Assembly (NCBI RefSeq): GCF_000002425.4 | Contig: NC_037271.1 | Span: forward strand, 15,330,283 to 15,394,282 | Direction of reading: 5' to 3' | DNA length: 64,000 bases | Origin: Physcomitrium patens | Taxonomy: Eukaryota > Streptophyta > Bryopsida > Funariales > Funariaceae | Shown here: positions 23,080 to 34,406 of the stretch, piece by piece | Position numbering within the stretch: the first letter of the stretch is position 1 | Layout: each line of letters starts with the position of its first letter | Notes under the pieces: generated by a model | Seen by the model: the letters and a program-made list of their open reading frames with translations, nothing else | Databases searched by the model: none | What the model was told of the DNA's origin: nothing | Program-made: the position numbers and the translations under genes

Positions 23080-24500
23080 AGATTATTCAAGAAATAGCTT
23101 GTCCACTCTGTTGAGATTTGATATTGAATAGGATTTCAATCTGACATCATCAATGTCTTCAACCATTTCGTCCTCCCTCTCGTATCTTGCTCGAGATAGC
23201 ATGTCTGCTACTAAATTGTCCATCCTAGTGATATGCTTAAATTCTGGATTTAATGACTTAATATAAGCAATCCATCTCAACATTGCAATATCTAGTGTTC
23301 AACAGTTAATAATCATTCTAAGCAATGGCAAGCAATCTATTTCAATTACTACTGCTGCCTCAATCAAATAGTCCTTTTTAGCTTTCATAGCCGAAACGAT
23401 TCCCCAAAGTTCTCTTTTGACTTGCGAATATGCACGCTGACGAATACTAAAAACTTTAGCTCCAAATCGAACTGCAAATCTACTCCCATTTGAATCATCT
23501 TGACCCACAGCCCATCCAATGGCAATTGGACTAGCGTCCACAGTAAGAATCACTGGTCTATTGCACTTATAATCAACCTTCCTCAATATTGGAGGTGACA
23601 TCAATAATTTCTTCAATCTTTGCATTGCCTGAATATGTCTTTCTTCCCATTTAAATCGGTAACCCTTGCGTAACAGTTCATATAATGGATCCACTATGTG
23701 AGCAAAATGAGGGATCCAGATTCGATAAAATACACATGTACCCAAAAACCTGTGAACCTCTGTTAAAGAATCACAATCCTCTTTCATCCTTCCAATTGCA
23801 TCAACTTTAGTCGGATCTGGTTTTCTTCCGTAAGATCCACATAAATGTCCAACAATTACAACCTCTCGTACTCCAAATACGGACTTCATACCCGATAATG
23901 TAAGATGAACTTCTCCAAGCCGAGTTAAAATCTTTTCACAATCTTGTATATGATCAATAACATATCTGCGACACCCCCTCGTATCTAAAGTTTCATCCTT
24001 GTCTCCTTCTCTGCACCCTTTTATAGGAACATCATCCAAAAAAGGCATAGTCTTTTCCGAAATAAAATCTCTCGATACCTTATTCATCCCATTCATCATA
24101 TATGCAACTGAGTTGATCGCGCCTTGAGGAAGAGTGCACATTCTAACCAATCTAAGTGGTATCCTCATCGTTGTCATATCTCTACTTCCTTCGGCAAGTT
24201 AAAATTGATCATAACCTGAATACAAATCACCCATTGAATAGATCACCCTTCCAGCAAACGCCTCAGCAAATTCATCCACAATAGGTCCAATTCCTGCATT
24301 CCTGACAGTTACAGCATTCACCGGCTGCATATCTTGAATAAACCGTAGTGACCCATTCTTCTTAGGTACCGTAAACCATTGACTAGAATACGGCATAAAT
24401 GAAGGTTCTAATATTTCCATCTTTATCTTTTCTTTCAATAGTTCCACCAATTTAGATAAATGTGCCCTCGATACTGGAATCGGTCTTAGATTCTAAGGTA
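23080..24500 (-). pseudogene. Element E reverse transcriptase and RNase H region
   Basis: RT: MEILEPSFMPYSSQWFTVPK, KNGSLRFIQDMQPVNAVTVR, VIYSMGDLYSGYDQF, CTLPQGAINSVAYMMNGMNK and FLDDVPIKG, where FLDD is the catalytic palm pair. The thumb has EVHRFLGTCVFYRIWIPHFA. RNase H: LTVDASPIAIGWAVGQDD, QVKRELWGIVSAMKAK, VIEIDCLPLL and NLVADMLSRARY. Confidence 0.87.
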
Positions 24501-24529
24501 CATGTGGTACAGTGAAGATAACCATAGGT

Positions 24530-25090
24530 GTTATAATATTTGGATCCACACACCCAATTTCATGAGATTCGAAGGCAAATGATCTACCTTGTTTAGCCAA
24601 CATCTTTTGAAGCAAGTAATTTCCTCCAGCAATAAAGAACCATCAGAACCAATTTTCAATTCTTCAAAAGTCTCTTTAGTAAACTGATGTCCAATACTCA
24701 TTGGATCTCTTAAACTTGCTTCTTTTGATGCTTCTCCCATTTGTTCTTTAGAATCCTCTGGTAATGGTCCGGCAACAGGCTTTACCTTCTTATCTACCTT
24801 TTTATATCTCGTCTCTACAGTGACTTCTGGTGCTTGAAAAGATTCAAGCATGGTATAAACCTCTCTCGAATGAATCTCAACAATCTTATCATTATCCCCT
24901 AACCCAATAGATGTAATCAATTCCAATGAATCTTCCAGTCCATTTTCTTCATAAACACCCAAAATCCTCTCATCATCTTGCAATGCACCTATCTTGCGTA
25001 ATTGTCCTTCAATATTATATAATCTTTTTCTTTCTTTTCTTTTAAAATCATCAACTTTCGTATACATAATATTTCCATTCTCCAATATAC
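24530..25090 (-). pseudogene. Element E protease-RT linker region
   Basis: A charged, mostly helical-looking linker between protease and RT with GALQDDERILGVYEENGLED, LELITSIGLGDNDKIVEIHS and EEITCFKRCW. D has the same linker at about 10,620-11,030. It may be a maturation linker or a domain of its own. I do not recognise it. Confidence 0.6.
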
Positions 25091-25294
25091 CAATAAAACT
25101 CGCATCAAAGGCACCTTCATCTCGCGAGAGTACCTCCTCTTTTGTTCCTCCATAATCTCGCTTTACAGTGGTACCTCCCCAAAATCCTTAAATCCTTCAA
25201 TAATCTTTGGCAATGGTTTCTCCCTCAACCTATCTTGATTCCGTTCATGGTTAGGAGGTACTGTTAGAAATTGTACAGCTTTCCTCCCATCTTC

Positions 25295-25835
25295 GCTCTA
25301 TACCCTTGCATAAGCAGAACCATCGTCAAGTACTTTTGTTTCCATCCGTGTTGCCATGATATAAGATTGTCCTAAAATCAATGGATAAGACGTTGTATTT
25401 TGAACGAAGAAATGTTGCTCCGTCGCAACATCTCCAATCCGAATTTTGACATCTGGACAAGCTCCATATAATTCGCCCCATGTTTTATTAGGTGCTCGTA
25501 TTGCCCATCCATGTTCTATATCAATTGGCCATTTTTGCTTCTTATAAAGATCTTTAGACATGAGATTTATTTCAGAACCATGGTCGACCAAGGCAACTAT
25601 TGGTTCTTCTATATCTCCTACCTTCACCAATACCTCAGTAGTTGCCCTTGCCCAATGCTTTCGAGTATAATGGCTCAAAGTTTCCATTTTCTTGTCACTA
25701 GAATCTTCGAAACGTACTTGTTGATTATACCCATTCTTTTCATTTGTTGGTTGCTTGTAACCAATATCAACCTCTTCTTCATCTCTACATATTCTTGCAT
25801 CAATAGCATGACTCATTCCAGTTTCGTCCATTAAT
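25295..25835 (-). pseudogene. Element E aspartic protease region
   Basis: EVLVKVGDIEEPIVALVD continues into HGSEINLMS, then WPIDIEHGWAIRAPNKTWGE, YGACPDVKIRIGD and YPLILGQSYI. The layout is retropepsin: an active-site loop, a flap-like strand and the ILGxxY end. The loop reads VDHGSEIN here. The lineage-typical loop should be checked in other copies. Confidence 0.75.
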
Positions 25836-27500
25836 TACCTCTTTAGCTTAATGTTGTCAATGATAACATCATGAAACTCCTTCTTTGCAATTTCCAAGAC
25901 TTCTTTCAATGTGAATTCCACCTTAGCATTTAATATACGTTCTTCCAACACTCCTTTCAATTTTTTTGCCGCTTCAATGTCAGAAAGTAGCTTATAAGCA
26001 ATTGATTTGCCCTTATCTTTTGTCTCCATTGTTTTTTCTCCCAATGATGCTGAGGTATCCTTTACAGGCAATTCTTGTGAAGCTGCCTCCCGAGCCTTAT
26101 CTCCTCGAGTTTGCCTCTTAAAAGAATTTCCTTCTCTAGTATCATCAAAATTTCCTCGTCTTTTTTCTTCCATCAAAGCTTCATGTTGGCTCTTAGCAAT
26201 ATATGCATGAACTGAAAGAGACTCAACAGGATCCTCCCAACCTGTTCTACCTCGTATTGTAGCTGCAGTTCTCAATAATGCTTCTTGAGGTAATTTCCCT
26301 TCTTGCATTATAAAAACGGCAGAAGCCCAAAACTCACTAGTTTCCGTACTTCCACCAATTTCATCATCTACTCGAGCACCATAACTTGTACTTTTTTGTG
26401 CTACTGTTTCATGCTCCTTTAAGTAATCTTGAACCAATGCTCTCATTCCTCCCTTGCCAAAATTGGTTTGAAGAAGATCCTCCCTATCTTTCAATGCTAT
26501 CTTCCCATCTTTCCAGCAAATAATTCCCTGCCGTATCATATTATTAAATTTATTGCAATCTTTTCTAGTGTGTGAAGCATCATCACACCAAATGCATCTT
26601 TGTACATATCCTTGTTTTGAAATATTCTTCGAATTGTTTATAGAAGTATTCTCTTCAAGTCTTGCCAATTTGATTTGAAGATCTCGCATTCCTCGTATAA
26701 TTTCTTCTATATCCATATCTGCTTTTTTTGACAAGGATGTCGAAGGTTGAACTGTAGGCATTGTTGGTGGTATTGTACGTACTGGAGCTTTAGGTGCTTG
26801 TACTGTTTTCGGAATATTACTCCTATCCTTCCTTCTTTCTTTTTTTGTAAGCAACCCTACCGCATCTTCAACGTTCTTCCACTTCGTTGTCAATCCTTCA
26901 TCTTCTTCTTTGTCTTCAAGAAGGGGTTCTAATTTCTCTTGCAATTCTCCATCAGCAGCTTGAAGAAATAGATCAACTTTGTTCGACTCCAATGTCAATT
27001 TTTCTACCTTCGATAATTGAGAGTACTGCCTCTCAAATTTCCTTAGTAGCTCTGTTGCTTGCAAATTTTCATTGGGCCATTCAATCCATCCCAGAAACAG
27101 CTTCTTAGTAACGCGATCAGCATCTTTTAAGAAATATTCGTCTTTCAATGCATGTGAAAAATCCTCCCATGAATTTCCATAACGATCCATAATCGATGTA
27201 ATGTGGTCTCTTATCTCCGATATCGTGGCACGTCTAAATAGTGCAACCATTTTCTTCTCAGAAACCCGATTTAATTCCATTTCACAAACATAACATCTTA
27301 AATACCTTGAAATATTCCTCCCATCAAATTGATCAATTTTAATGACCACTGCTTGCAATGCTTTGGTTGCCAAAGCTTCCTTTCGATTATTGCTTTGCTG
27401 TTGCTACATTGACAATGAGAAGGCTTGAAACAAACTAGCAATAGATGGATCCATGTACATACCTTGTCGTTTAGAAGACTCCCCACCAGAAACTCCTCCC
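25835..27500 (-). pseudogene. Element E gag region (long open block)
   Basis: A 512-codon open block (25,835-27,373) is the largest in the window. It starts within gag: DGRNISRYLRCYVCEMELNR and SEKKMVALFRRATISEIRDH, then RVTKKLFLGWIEWPNENLQA. A CCHC knuckle CIWCDDASHTRKDC lies at about 26,555-26,600. A long charged tail with EKTMETKDKGKSIAYKLLSD follows. The upstream frame to about 27,500 carries the gag N-terminus seen in D. It would form the particle and bind RNA. The family is related to gag of element F but not to that of A, B or C. Confidence 0.8.
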
Positions 27501-27581
27501 AAAAATCCTTCAAAATTTTTATTTTTATTTTCCATAAAAATAAAGATAAAATCAACCGAAATCCAATACCTTCCACCTCAA

Positions 27582-27602
27582 GCTTTCACGTCGGGTTCAC
27601 CA
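27582..27602 (-). other. Element E primer-binding site
   Basis: On the minus strand it reads TGGTGAACCCGACGTGAAAG, just inside the 5' LTR. It is shared with D at 8,009. The primer tRNA is not certain to me. Confidence 0.65.
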
Positions 27603-27607
27603 CTTTT

Positions 27608-28985
27608 TATCGTATTACGTGCTTTCTTGCTCGAGAACGCGTCGGGCGTCTGGCTGTAGAAGGTAATATGGAAATTCATCGATAATCAAGCAGTCTAGTA
27701 GTTTTGACTGCTGGAATATAAACGACTGCAATAATGTACTGTAAATCTATACGGATACTCTTCGACTGCTTGTCGAAGTCCTTTTTACCCCAGCCGGAAG
27801 ATCTCTAGACATTACAGAGAACCCCGAACAACCCAAACTGTTAATCTTCAATACCGCTTTGTACTTACGATCTTGTATCCATTGACTATCTTGTTAGATT
27901 AACCCAATAAATTTCATTCACTCCGCATACTCAATCCTATAGACATCCTTTTAATCCTTCAATCACAGATGTAACTCGATTTCACAAAACAGTCAAGAGT
28001 ATTCAAACCCACTTCATTAAAAATCCTAATTCACCATTACAATATTGACTTCAGTAGCGATTGCCTCAGTCTTCTCAAAACTCTACAAAGAAAAAAATCC
28101 AAATTCTATGTCTTTCCTTCCCCGACCCGAAGCATGAAGCTCCTCTCTCTAATCCCCTTGATCTCCCAAAACCTCCAATGAAAACCGAACTAGTAACCTT
28201 GCAAAAGCTTGAAAACTAGCTCCCCCTGATTCCCAGAGAAAAAAAAAATCCCCCCTGATCTCTGATCTAAAAAAAAAAAAATCCCTAAAAACTGATTCCC
28301 CTTCAAACTTATTCTCCCCCTAACCTTATCCTCTTGAATTCCTTCAATCTTCCGTCTTGGATCCGAAATTGGCTCTCGCCGTCAGAGCTTAGATCCAAAA
28401 TTGGCTCACGTCATCAAGGCCTTCTCCTCCGTTTTTACCTTTAAGAGATCCATTTACCGCAAACAACGTTCCCTGAAACGGCACAGAGAACAGGACAGCC
28501 TGAAACAAAATCGAAACCCCGTACTCGGATCCACATTGAGTCGCCCGACCAATTCAGGTCCTATATTGGAAAAGATGCCCGTAGTAACCTGGATGTTCGC
28601 ATAATTGGGTCAAATTGGTCCTCACGTCAGATTGGCTAAGATCCGTAGTAAGACCTGGATTTTCCGTAATTAGATTGCATTGGGTTGACCGGCCAATTCA
28701 GATCTCATATTAGGTAAGAGGACCCGGATTGGATTCTCGAAATTGGATCCAATTGGCTCTTCGAACCAGTCGTGTGAATTGGTCCTTCTCTTCCTACTGA
28801 CTCTTGTTATTGGAATTGAATGGAGCATTTCAGTATGCCTCGGCTGACTATAACGGGGTGACTGAACCTGGCCACTCAGTATTTGTACAGGAGTTGGTCG
28901 TTGCTCCTAATATTCGAGGTAACTGAATATTAATAAAATTCCCCTTTTTTTTATTTTCACTGTATACTCGTGTTACAACACGACA
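27608..28985 (-). repeat. Element E 5' LTR (1,378 bp)
   Basis: It pairs with 20,245-21,625. It includes the B-gag-related segment at about 28,440-28,830. Element B sequence resumes at 28,986. Confidence 0.9.
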
Positions 28986-29566
28986 CCGTGATATTGGACA
29001 GGGTATATTTGAAGTACAATTTTATCGTTACCTTTCTCAATTGTCAATATATCACAGCCCGAGTCATTTCAAGCTTTAGCTTGATACAACCATGTTCGCC
29101 CCAATAAAATTGGGTATGATAGTATAGAGCTTCGTAATCAAAAAATAATATAATCAATTATATAGGTAATCTTTGGAATTACTGTATCAATATTCTATAA
29201 AATATCCATAGGTTTAACTCGACTGAAGTCAGCCATTCTCAAAACTACTGTAGTTGACAATAAGTGCTTCAAATCCAACTCTTCTATTGTAGCAACATTC
29301 ATAAGATTTACACTAGATCCTCCATCTACTTGCACTCCTGATAGTAACACTCCATCAATTGAGACATCAATCATTGGTGCATCTGGATCAAGATTCAAAC
29401 TCACTTCTTGGATTTCTTTATTTTGAGATTTGCGATGAATTAATGAGTTCAAGATAGTTCGACACTCAGGTGCTATCACCAATAGTTGTTTCATAGAGAG
29501 TGTAGGCTGTATAGTGCCCAAATCTTTTAGGATATCATATGATTCTGTATTAGTGGTAGTTCCCAA
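28986..29566 (-). pseudogene. Element B aspartic protease region
   Basis: The minus strand reads DAPMIDVSIDGVLLSGVQVD followed by GGSSVNLMNVATIEEL. This is the retropepsin pattern of Ty3 elements, with VDGGSSVNLM as the active-site loop. Downstream sequence up to the edge of E at 28,986 continues in the style of B. Protease would process the gag-pol polyprotein. Confidence 0.8.
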
Positions 29567-29569
29567 TTC

Positions 29570-30340
29570 TGTTTCTTCTTCCCAGTCATAGACACCGACG
29601 CAGGTAAATTGATTTTTTCTATATTAAAAATTGATAATGTAATAGGAACTGAATTTGACGAAGTCCGTAGAATTGATTCTTTCAACGGGTAAGATTGTTC
29701 TCCCAATTGGGCTTCTATTGATTCCTTGGAATTCATGCCTCTAAGAGAATCTTTCAATGGAAAGGATATTTTCCGAAACTGTATAGAGAATGGAACAACT
29801 TGACACGAAATCGAAGCCTCCATAATCGATACCTCATTGGGTTGCCTAACCGATTCAAGTCTTGAACTGAATAAGAGGCCCATGTTAGGACCTGGATTGG
29901 ATGGCCCCGTAATTGGATGTAATTGGCCGTTCGCTTCAGGATCACCCAAATATTGAATTGGTCCTTTCTGCTTTTTCTCACTTCTTGTAAAGACAGCTTC
30001 GACTACTTCTACCCGATGAATTGGTGAATCTTGAGGACCTTGATTTATCTCCTTCATTGTTCCTTGGCTTTGGATCTGCTGATCTCGATTATTGAAATTG
30101 AACAGAGCATTATATTGCTAATAGGTATGTCTCAACTACTTATAATTTGCACACATTAGCACATAATTGTCACTGGCTCTAGGATTGGGATATTCATTAG
30201 CATAATGACCAATCTGTCTACAACGGAAACAACAAAGTGGTCTTCTTGCACCTCCATCTGGCATATTGGGTGTTTCCACTGGTATATACCTACTAGGCTT
30301 GTTCCATGTAGGATTAGAAAATAATCTTAATTGTCCCATT
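29570..30340 (-). pseudogene. Element B gag zinc knuckle and gag-protease spacer
   Basis: At the upstream end is CFRCRQIGHYANEYPNP, a CCHC-type knuckle region that binds RNA. The spacer below it (about 29,715-30,118) is notable because it is related to part of the LTRs of elements D and E: SNPGPNMGLLF, RQPNEVSIM and VVPFSI in B, against SNPGPITGLLP, QSNEVPITG and AVPFSM in D's LTR. See the findings. Confidence 0.75.
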
Positions 30341-30869
30341 TATAAGAAGGGTACTTGATTTGATGATGCTGATAGAGCATATTGTTGATACCTTTGCTGC
30401 TCGTTCCTGTAGTTCTGGGAGTTTTATATAGACCCCTGATTAAAATTGGAACTTTGAAAGTTATTGAATGTTCGATTTTGTCAATTAAATCGATTTCCAT
30501 TCCATCCATACCTATTTTTTATTTGAATTTGATTGACTTCTCACTGAGTTATTGGGATCATGGTCTGATTACTGAATTGTTGTTGCCTTTGTAAATGCTA
30601 GCTATTTTGGGTAGGGTGCTTTCCTCCGTAAAATATGCTTTGAACACCCGTTTGTCTGGGTGATGGACATTCCGTATGAAAATGACCTTGTTCCTTATAA
30701 TTATTACACCATACATTAGGTCTCGTATTAGAAGGCATATGTCATTTTTCTTTATCTTTAGCTAAATTGACGGCCAATTCTTCCATTTGCTTTGTTAGAT
30801 TTAATAACAAGGCTTCATTTGGATCTTTAACAATCGTATTTGTGAATAATTCGAGCAATGTAAAATAAG

Positions 30870-31590
30870 GTGTCATTCTTATTGGCGCTATTGCTTGGAG
30901 TGGTGTAGCATTAATTGGTTATTACAACATAATATTCTTCACATTAGAGGCAACCATTTGTGGATAATTATCTATTGATACATTTTTCGGTTGTATTTCT
31001 TTGCTTCCTAAACTTGGAATCATCGTGGCCCCCATTGTTAATAATTGGTCATAATGACATTCTTTCCACATCTTTGCTCGTGCCAACGATGCTTCTACCA
31101 TAGCTAGTCGAGCCTCTTTTACAAACATTTTTAATTTTGGTGGATGCAAACCGTTAATTAATATCGATAATATAAACGCATCTGGCATTTGATTGTTTGA
31201 CCATTTACAAATTATATCCACAATCCGGCAATAATAAGACTCTATTCATTCCTTCGCAAATATCTTGCTATTCATAAAAGTTTCTCAAAGTCGATCTTCA
31301 AATCTAATTGGTCTAAAATGGGTTAGAAAGGCATTCCTCAAGGCCTCCCAATTTGGAAATCTATCCACTGATTACCGAATATACCATTCAAAGGCTCTAT
31401 CTTTTAAAGTTATTGGCAACCATCTCAACCAAATATCTTTAGTTCTACTATTATTAACTATATAGGTTGTCAAGAATTGAGATATATAGTGATCGAGATC
31501 AGAGCCCGACCAACCACTAAAAGTAAGTAATAGTGCTACACTTGTAGTTCGATCTCCTACTGCTCCCATTTATACTGCAATTGGTACTTC
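30870..31590 (-). pseudogene. Element B gag capsid-like region
   Basis: The minus strand reads FSGWSGSDLDHYISQFLTTY and WLRWLPITLKDRAFEWYI, the Retrotrans_gag pattern (W-x-x-LP-x-L-x-x-x-A-x-x-W). Further along, SILINGLHPPKLKMFVKEAR fits the second half of that domain. Gag would form the virus-like particle. Identification is good. The condition is poor. Confidence 0.75.
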
Positions 31591-31936
31591 TGGCACTCCC
31601 GCGGCCATTGGTATTATCACTAGTCTCCTTGCTATTTGAATTTGATTTTTTCTTCTTTTGGTTTTATTTGGACCTATAATTCCTTTTTGTCGTTCCCATA
31701 GGAGATTTCTTACGCATAATCACTCCTGTCTTTTTTTTGCTTGTCAATTAATTCTTTGATAATCCTCCCTTTTATGATTATCACTCATAATCTTTCATTC
31801 CCGGCTAAATCAATACTGCCTTGAATTACAACTCACATACTTGTAATCCTAAAACTGGTTCTTCTCACGTTCTCATTCAACATATAATTCCATCTCTCAT
31901 ACAATCAATTTCTAACATTTCATATTGTTATCATTT

Positions 31937-31953
31937 CTCCGGCAGTGGCGCCA
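31937..31953 (-). other. Element B primer-binding site (tRNA-Asp type)
   Basis: On the minus strand the sequence is TGGCGCCACTGCCGGAG, six bases inside the 5' LTR. It closely resembles the TGGCGCCGTTGCCGGGG primer site used by many plant Ty3 elements. It fixes the strand and 5' end of B. Confidence 0.8.
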
Positions 31954-31959
31954 AAATAT

Positions 31960-32553
31960 TGTTCTTATTATGTTCAAGCTTCAGTATATCAAAGCAATTG
32001 AACTAATAGATGTAGATTCAAACACGGAAAAAGACTGGTTATATGAATTGGGGTCTGTTAGTGTCAAAATTGACTATACTTGAGCTATTTGAAATCAATT
32101 ATCAAACTATAAAACACCAAGGCTTATTACTTCCATCTTAATTCAACACATAATCCATTCTACGACTATCGATTCAATAATACTTCCATCAATCACAATT
32201 CTTCATAAAAAAAATAAAAAGAGGTAGCACCAAGCTTACCTCGGCTTACGACTCTCAGTCTTGTTCTTGGCTTATGACTCTCAGTTTAGCTCTTGACTTA
32301 CGACTCTCAATTTGGCTCTCGGCTTACGACTCTCAATCTAGCTCTGATCTCCCACTTCTCAACCTCTTTATCCTACCAAAAAGATGATATGTCGGCCAAC
32401 AAATTTCAAAGGTTATGACCCTTTGAATTCTTAACCATTTGTTTCACTAATATCCTACTGTTACCAACTAAACTACTTAACTATCAGTCTAATTCTCAAG
32501 GTTGTCAATAACCAACCAGTAACTTACCTCAAAATTTATTTACTTATTCTACA
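31960..32553 (-). repeat. Element B 5' LTR (594 bp)
   Basis: It pairs with 436-1,032. On the minus strand it starts TGTAGAATAAG and ends AAGAACA, next to the primer site. The right edge abuts the second ctcct target copy and element A sequence. Confidence 0.9.
32243..32346. repeat. 26-bp tandem array in B 5' LTR (4 units)
   Basis: Four units of ggcttacgactctcagtctg plus six bases follow one another without gaps and end at agctctgatctccc. The partner array is at 722-825. Confidence 0.8.
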
Positions 32554-33131
32554 CTCCTACAAGAGTTCAATTTTATGATTGTCGTACGACCTGGGAAGAA
32601 ACATGCAAATGCTGATCATGTATCTCGGTTGTCTAATATTCTTAGCAACAAGCTTGTCTCGGATTCTCTTTTTAACGCCAAATTATTTGTGGTGGATGTA
32701 ATTTCCCTCGAGTATAGTGAAATCATTCAGTTTTTGACCTTCCACACCTTCCCGTTGACTTTCACTCACAAGATTAAGAAGTGACTCATTCTGAAGAATG
32801 CCCCGTACTTGATGATTCACGATGTTTTGTATAAACAAGGCAAAGATGGCATTTTATGATGCTATATCTTTTTAAGTAAAGTACAGTCGATCCTAGAAGG
32901 TTGCTATTTGGATAGTTGTGGTGGTTATTTTGCGGAAGATAGTACTGCTCGTAGAACTTTAATAGTCGATAATTGGTGGCTCACAATATTTTCTAATGTG
33001 TACCAATTTTTTCGTTGTTGTAATCCCTATCAACGAATTGATCAATCCACGGGTACTTTAGCCATGCTTTTAGTACCAATCTTGGCACAAGCATTGTTTG
33101 AAAAATAGGATATTGATTTTGTCAGTCCCGT
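32554..33131 (+). pseudogene. Element A, RNase H end and integrase zinc-finger region
   Basis: The block resumes after the second ctcct copy (32,554-32,558) with LQEFNFMIVVRPG followed by HANADHVSRLSN, the usual C-terminal RNase H signature of Ty3 pol. Further on, LEGCYLDSCGGYF and CCNPYQRIDQSTG correspond to the integrase HHCC zinc finger. The same order and spacing are seen in element B on the other strand (2,280-3,044). The block ends at the F-type solo LTR. Confidence 0.75.
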
Positions 33132-33291
33132 TGTCGTACTATAAATGCTTACAGTATGTAAAAATTAGTTAAAATATATTATATGTTGATAAATCTAGAT
33201 GTGTGTTAGAGTGGCTAGTAGATTAAATTAAAAAGAGTTGGTATAAGAAACTTTACTTTGTTTCTTTATTTCTTTTTTTTTATTTTGACAT

Positions 33292-33327
<36 letters not shown>

Positions 33328-34406
33328 ACCTAAATGTTTAGTATGAAGCCTTGAGAGGAGATAGGGGCCTAAAGATGAAGATTTAAACTAAAAGGAGGTT
33401 AATTGGGAGGGATGAAACCAAGGCATGGTTGGATGAAGGTAGAAATAAGGATCTTCATCCCCATTGGTCGAAATCCATGCCCAATGGGCTTTTAGGAGGC
33501 TGCCCGCGACCTTGATAAGGATTTCGGAGACTTAAAAGATGCCATTAGGAAATCAGAGGAAAGGGTTGTAAAGTTTAGGATTTTGGCTACAATTTTTGTG
33601 CAAATTTTATAGGGTTTGAAGTTAGGGTGAATAAGTTATAGCCGTTTGAAGTTAAGGTGTCAATTTGAGACCTACTGTTACTCTTTTGAGTTTAAGAGGA
33701 GTCTTACGGAAGCTTTTGGAGATCGGAAGGTGCGGCTGGAAGGGAAACTTCAAGACATACATCTTTTGCGAAGGAAATTTTGTATTTGGAGTTAATGTAA
33801 AAGAGTAATAGGGAGTTAAAGACAACGCATTCAAATCAAAGGCAGTAAGTGAGTGGTTTTGTTCAAAGTAGTGTTAGGAGCCATAACTTGAGTTTCGAAC
33901 GAAATTTTGGCTCAAACTTTGGAAGAATGTAAACATTTGTGTTAAGAAGCTATCTATATAAGTTTCGTAGTATTTGCACGTATGGTTTGTGAGATATGAA
34001 GAAAATTGTGTGCGGGTATATAAAGATTAGGGTTTGAAGCGATTATTAGGGTTTTGAGGATATCTCAAGATCTGCGACGAATTTGCGGTTGAAATTTGTT
34101 GTACAAATTAACAATAACATATCAATACTTCATGTAAATTTTGATCTTGTTTGGACGGTTGGATCAAGAGTTATGAGCTGTTGAGGTTCGGGAGAATTTC
34201 CACACAAGGATATACAAGGTTTTAGAGTACTTCTACCATATTTTGAGTGTTGTTGGTTATTTAAGACTTAAGTATTTGGTGTTATTGTCCCAAAAGGAGA
34301 AATTATATATATAAAATTAGGATTTCCTTATTTTAAGCTTGATTGAGCAATTAGAGATAGCCAAAAGCCCAGCGCTTTCTTGAGGCAAAACCTCTCTACC
34401 CCGATA
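33132..34406 (+). repeat. F-type solo LTR in element A integrase (1,275 bp)
   Basis: It starts TGTCGTACTATAAATGC and ends CTACCCCGATA, with integrase sequence of A on both sides. It is related to the LTR of element F (35,631-37,271, minus strand), to 37,272-38,049, and in its middle to 45,829-47,391. It contains a (TA)n tract at 33,294-33,326. ccgt and tcgt next to the ends may be a decayed duplication. Confidence 0.8.
33294..33326. repeat. (TA)n microsatellite
   Basis: About 16 uninterrupted TA units inside the F-type solo LTR. Confidence 0.95.

Larger units (their letters stand above)
20245..28985 (-). mobile_element. Ty3/Gypsy element E, nested in B; youngest large element here
   Basis: The LTRs (20,245-21,625 and 27,608-28,985; about 1.38 kb) begin TGTCGTGTTGTAACACG and end CGTAATACGACA or CGTAATACGATA on the minus strand. 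Internal order: primer site, gag, protease, RT, RNase H, integrase, polypurine tract. Flanks show no perfect duplication (ccat against ccgt at best). E keeps long open stretches and a higher GC than D. Part of the LTR pair differs by perhaps 5-10%, the rest much less. Broken, with roughly half a dozen interruptions in coding sequence. Confidence 0.9.
436..32553 (-). mobile_element. Ty3/Gypsy element B (non-chromodomain), nested in A
   Basis: Two LTRs (436-1,032 and 31,960-32,553) begin with TG and end with CA on the minus strand and are flanked by the identical 5-bp sequence ctcct (431-435 and 32,554-32,558). Inside, in order on the minus strand, are a primer-binding site complementary to tRNA-Asp type sequence, gag, aspartic protease, RT, RNase H, integrase, a 3' region and a polypurine tract. 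Elements E (20,245-28,985) and C (4,672-20,163) interrupt it. Without them B is about 8.0 kb. The primer site and lack of a chromodomain suggest the Tat/Athila side of plant Ty3. By-eye comparison of part of the LTRs gives about 10-12% difference, so the insertion is old. Broken, with many interruptions. Confidence 0.88.

Noticed and set aside
28401-28604. 67-codon frame present in both LTRs of E (also 21,040-21,243)
   Set aside because: It is antisense within an LTR. It is duplicated only because LTRs are duplicated, and has no match in D's LTR on that strand.
20245-28985. Perfect target duplication for element E
   Set aside because: The best I can find is ccat against ccgt. I do not claim a duplication. 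The insertion is supported by B sequence on both sides instead.
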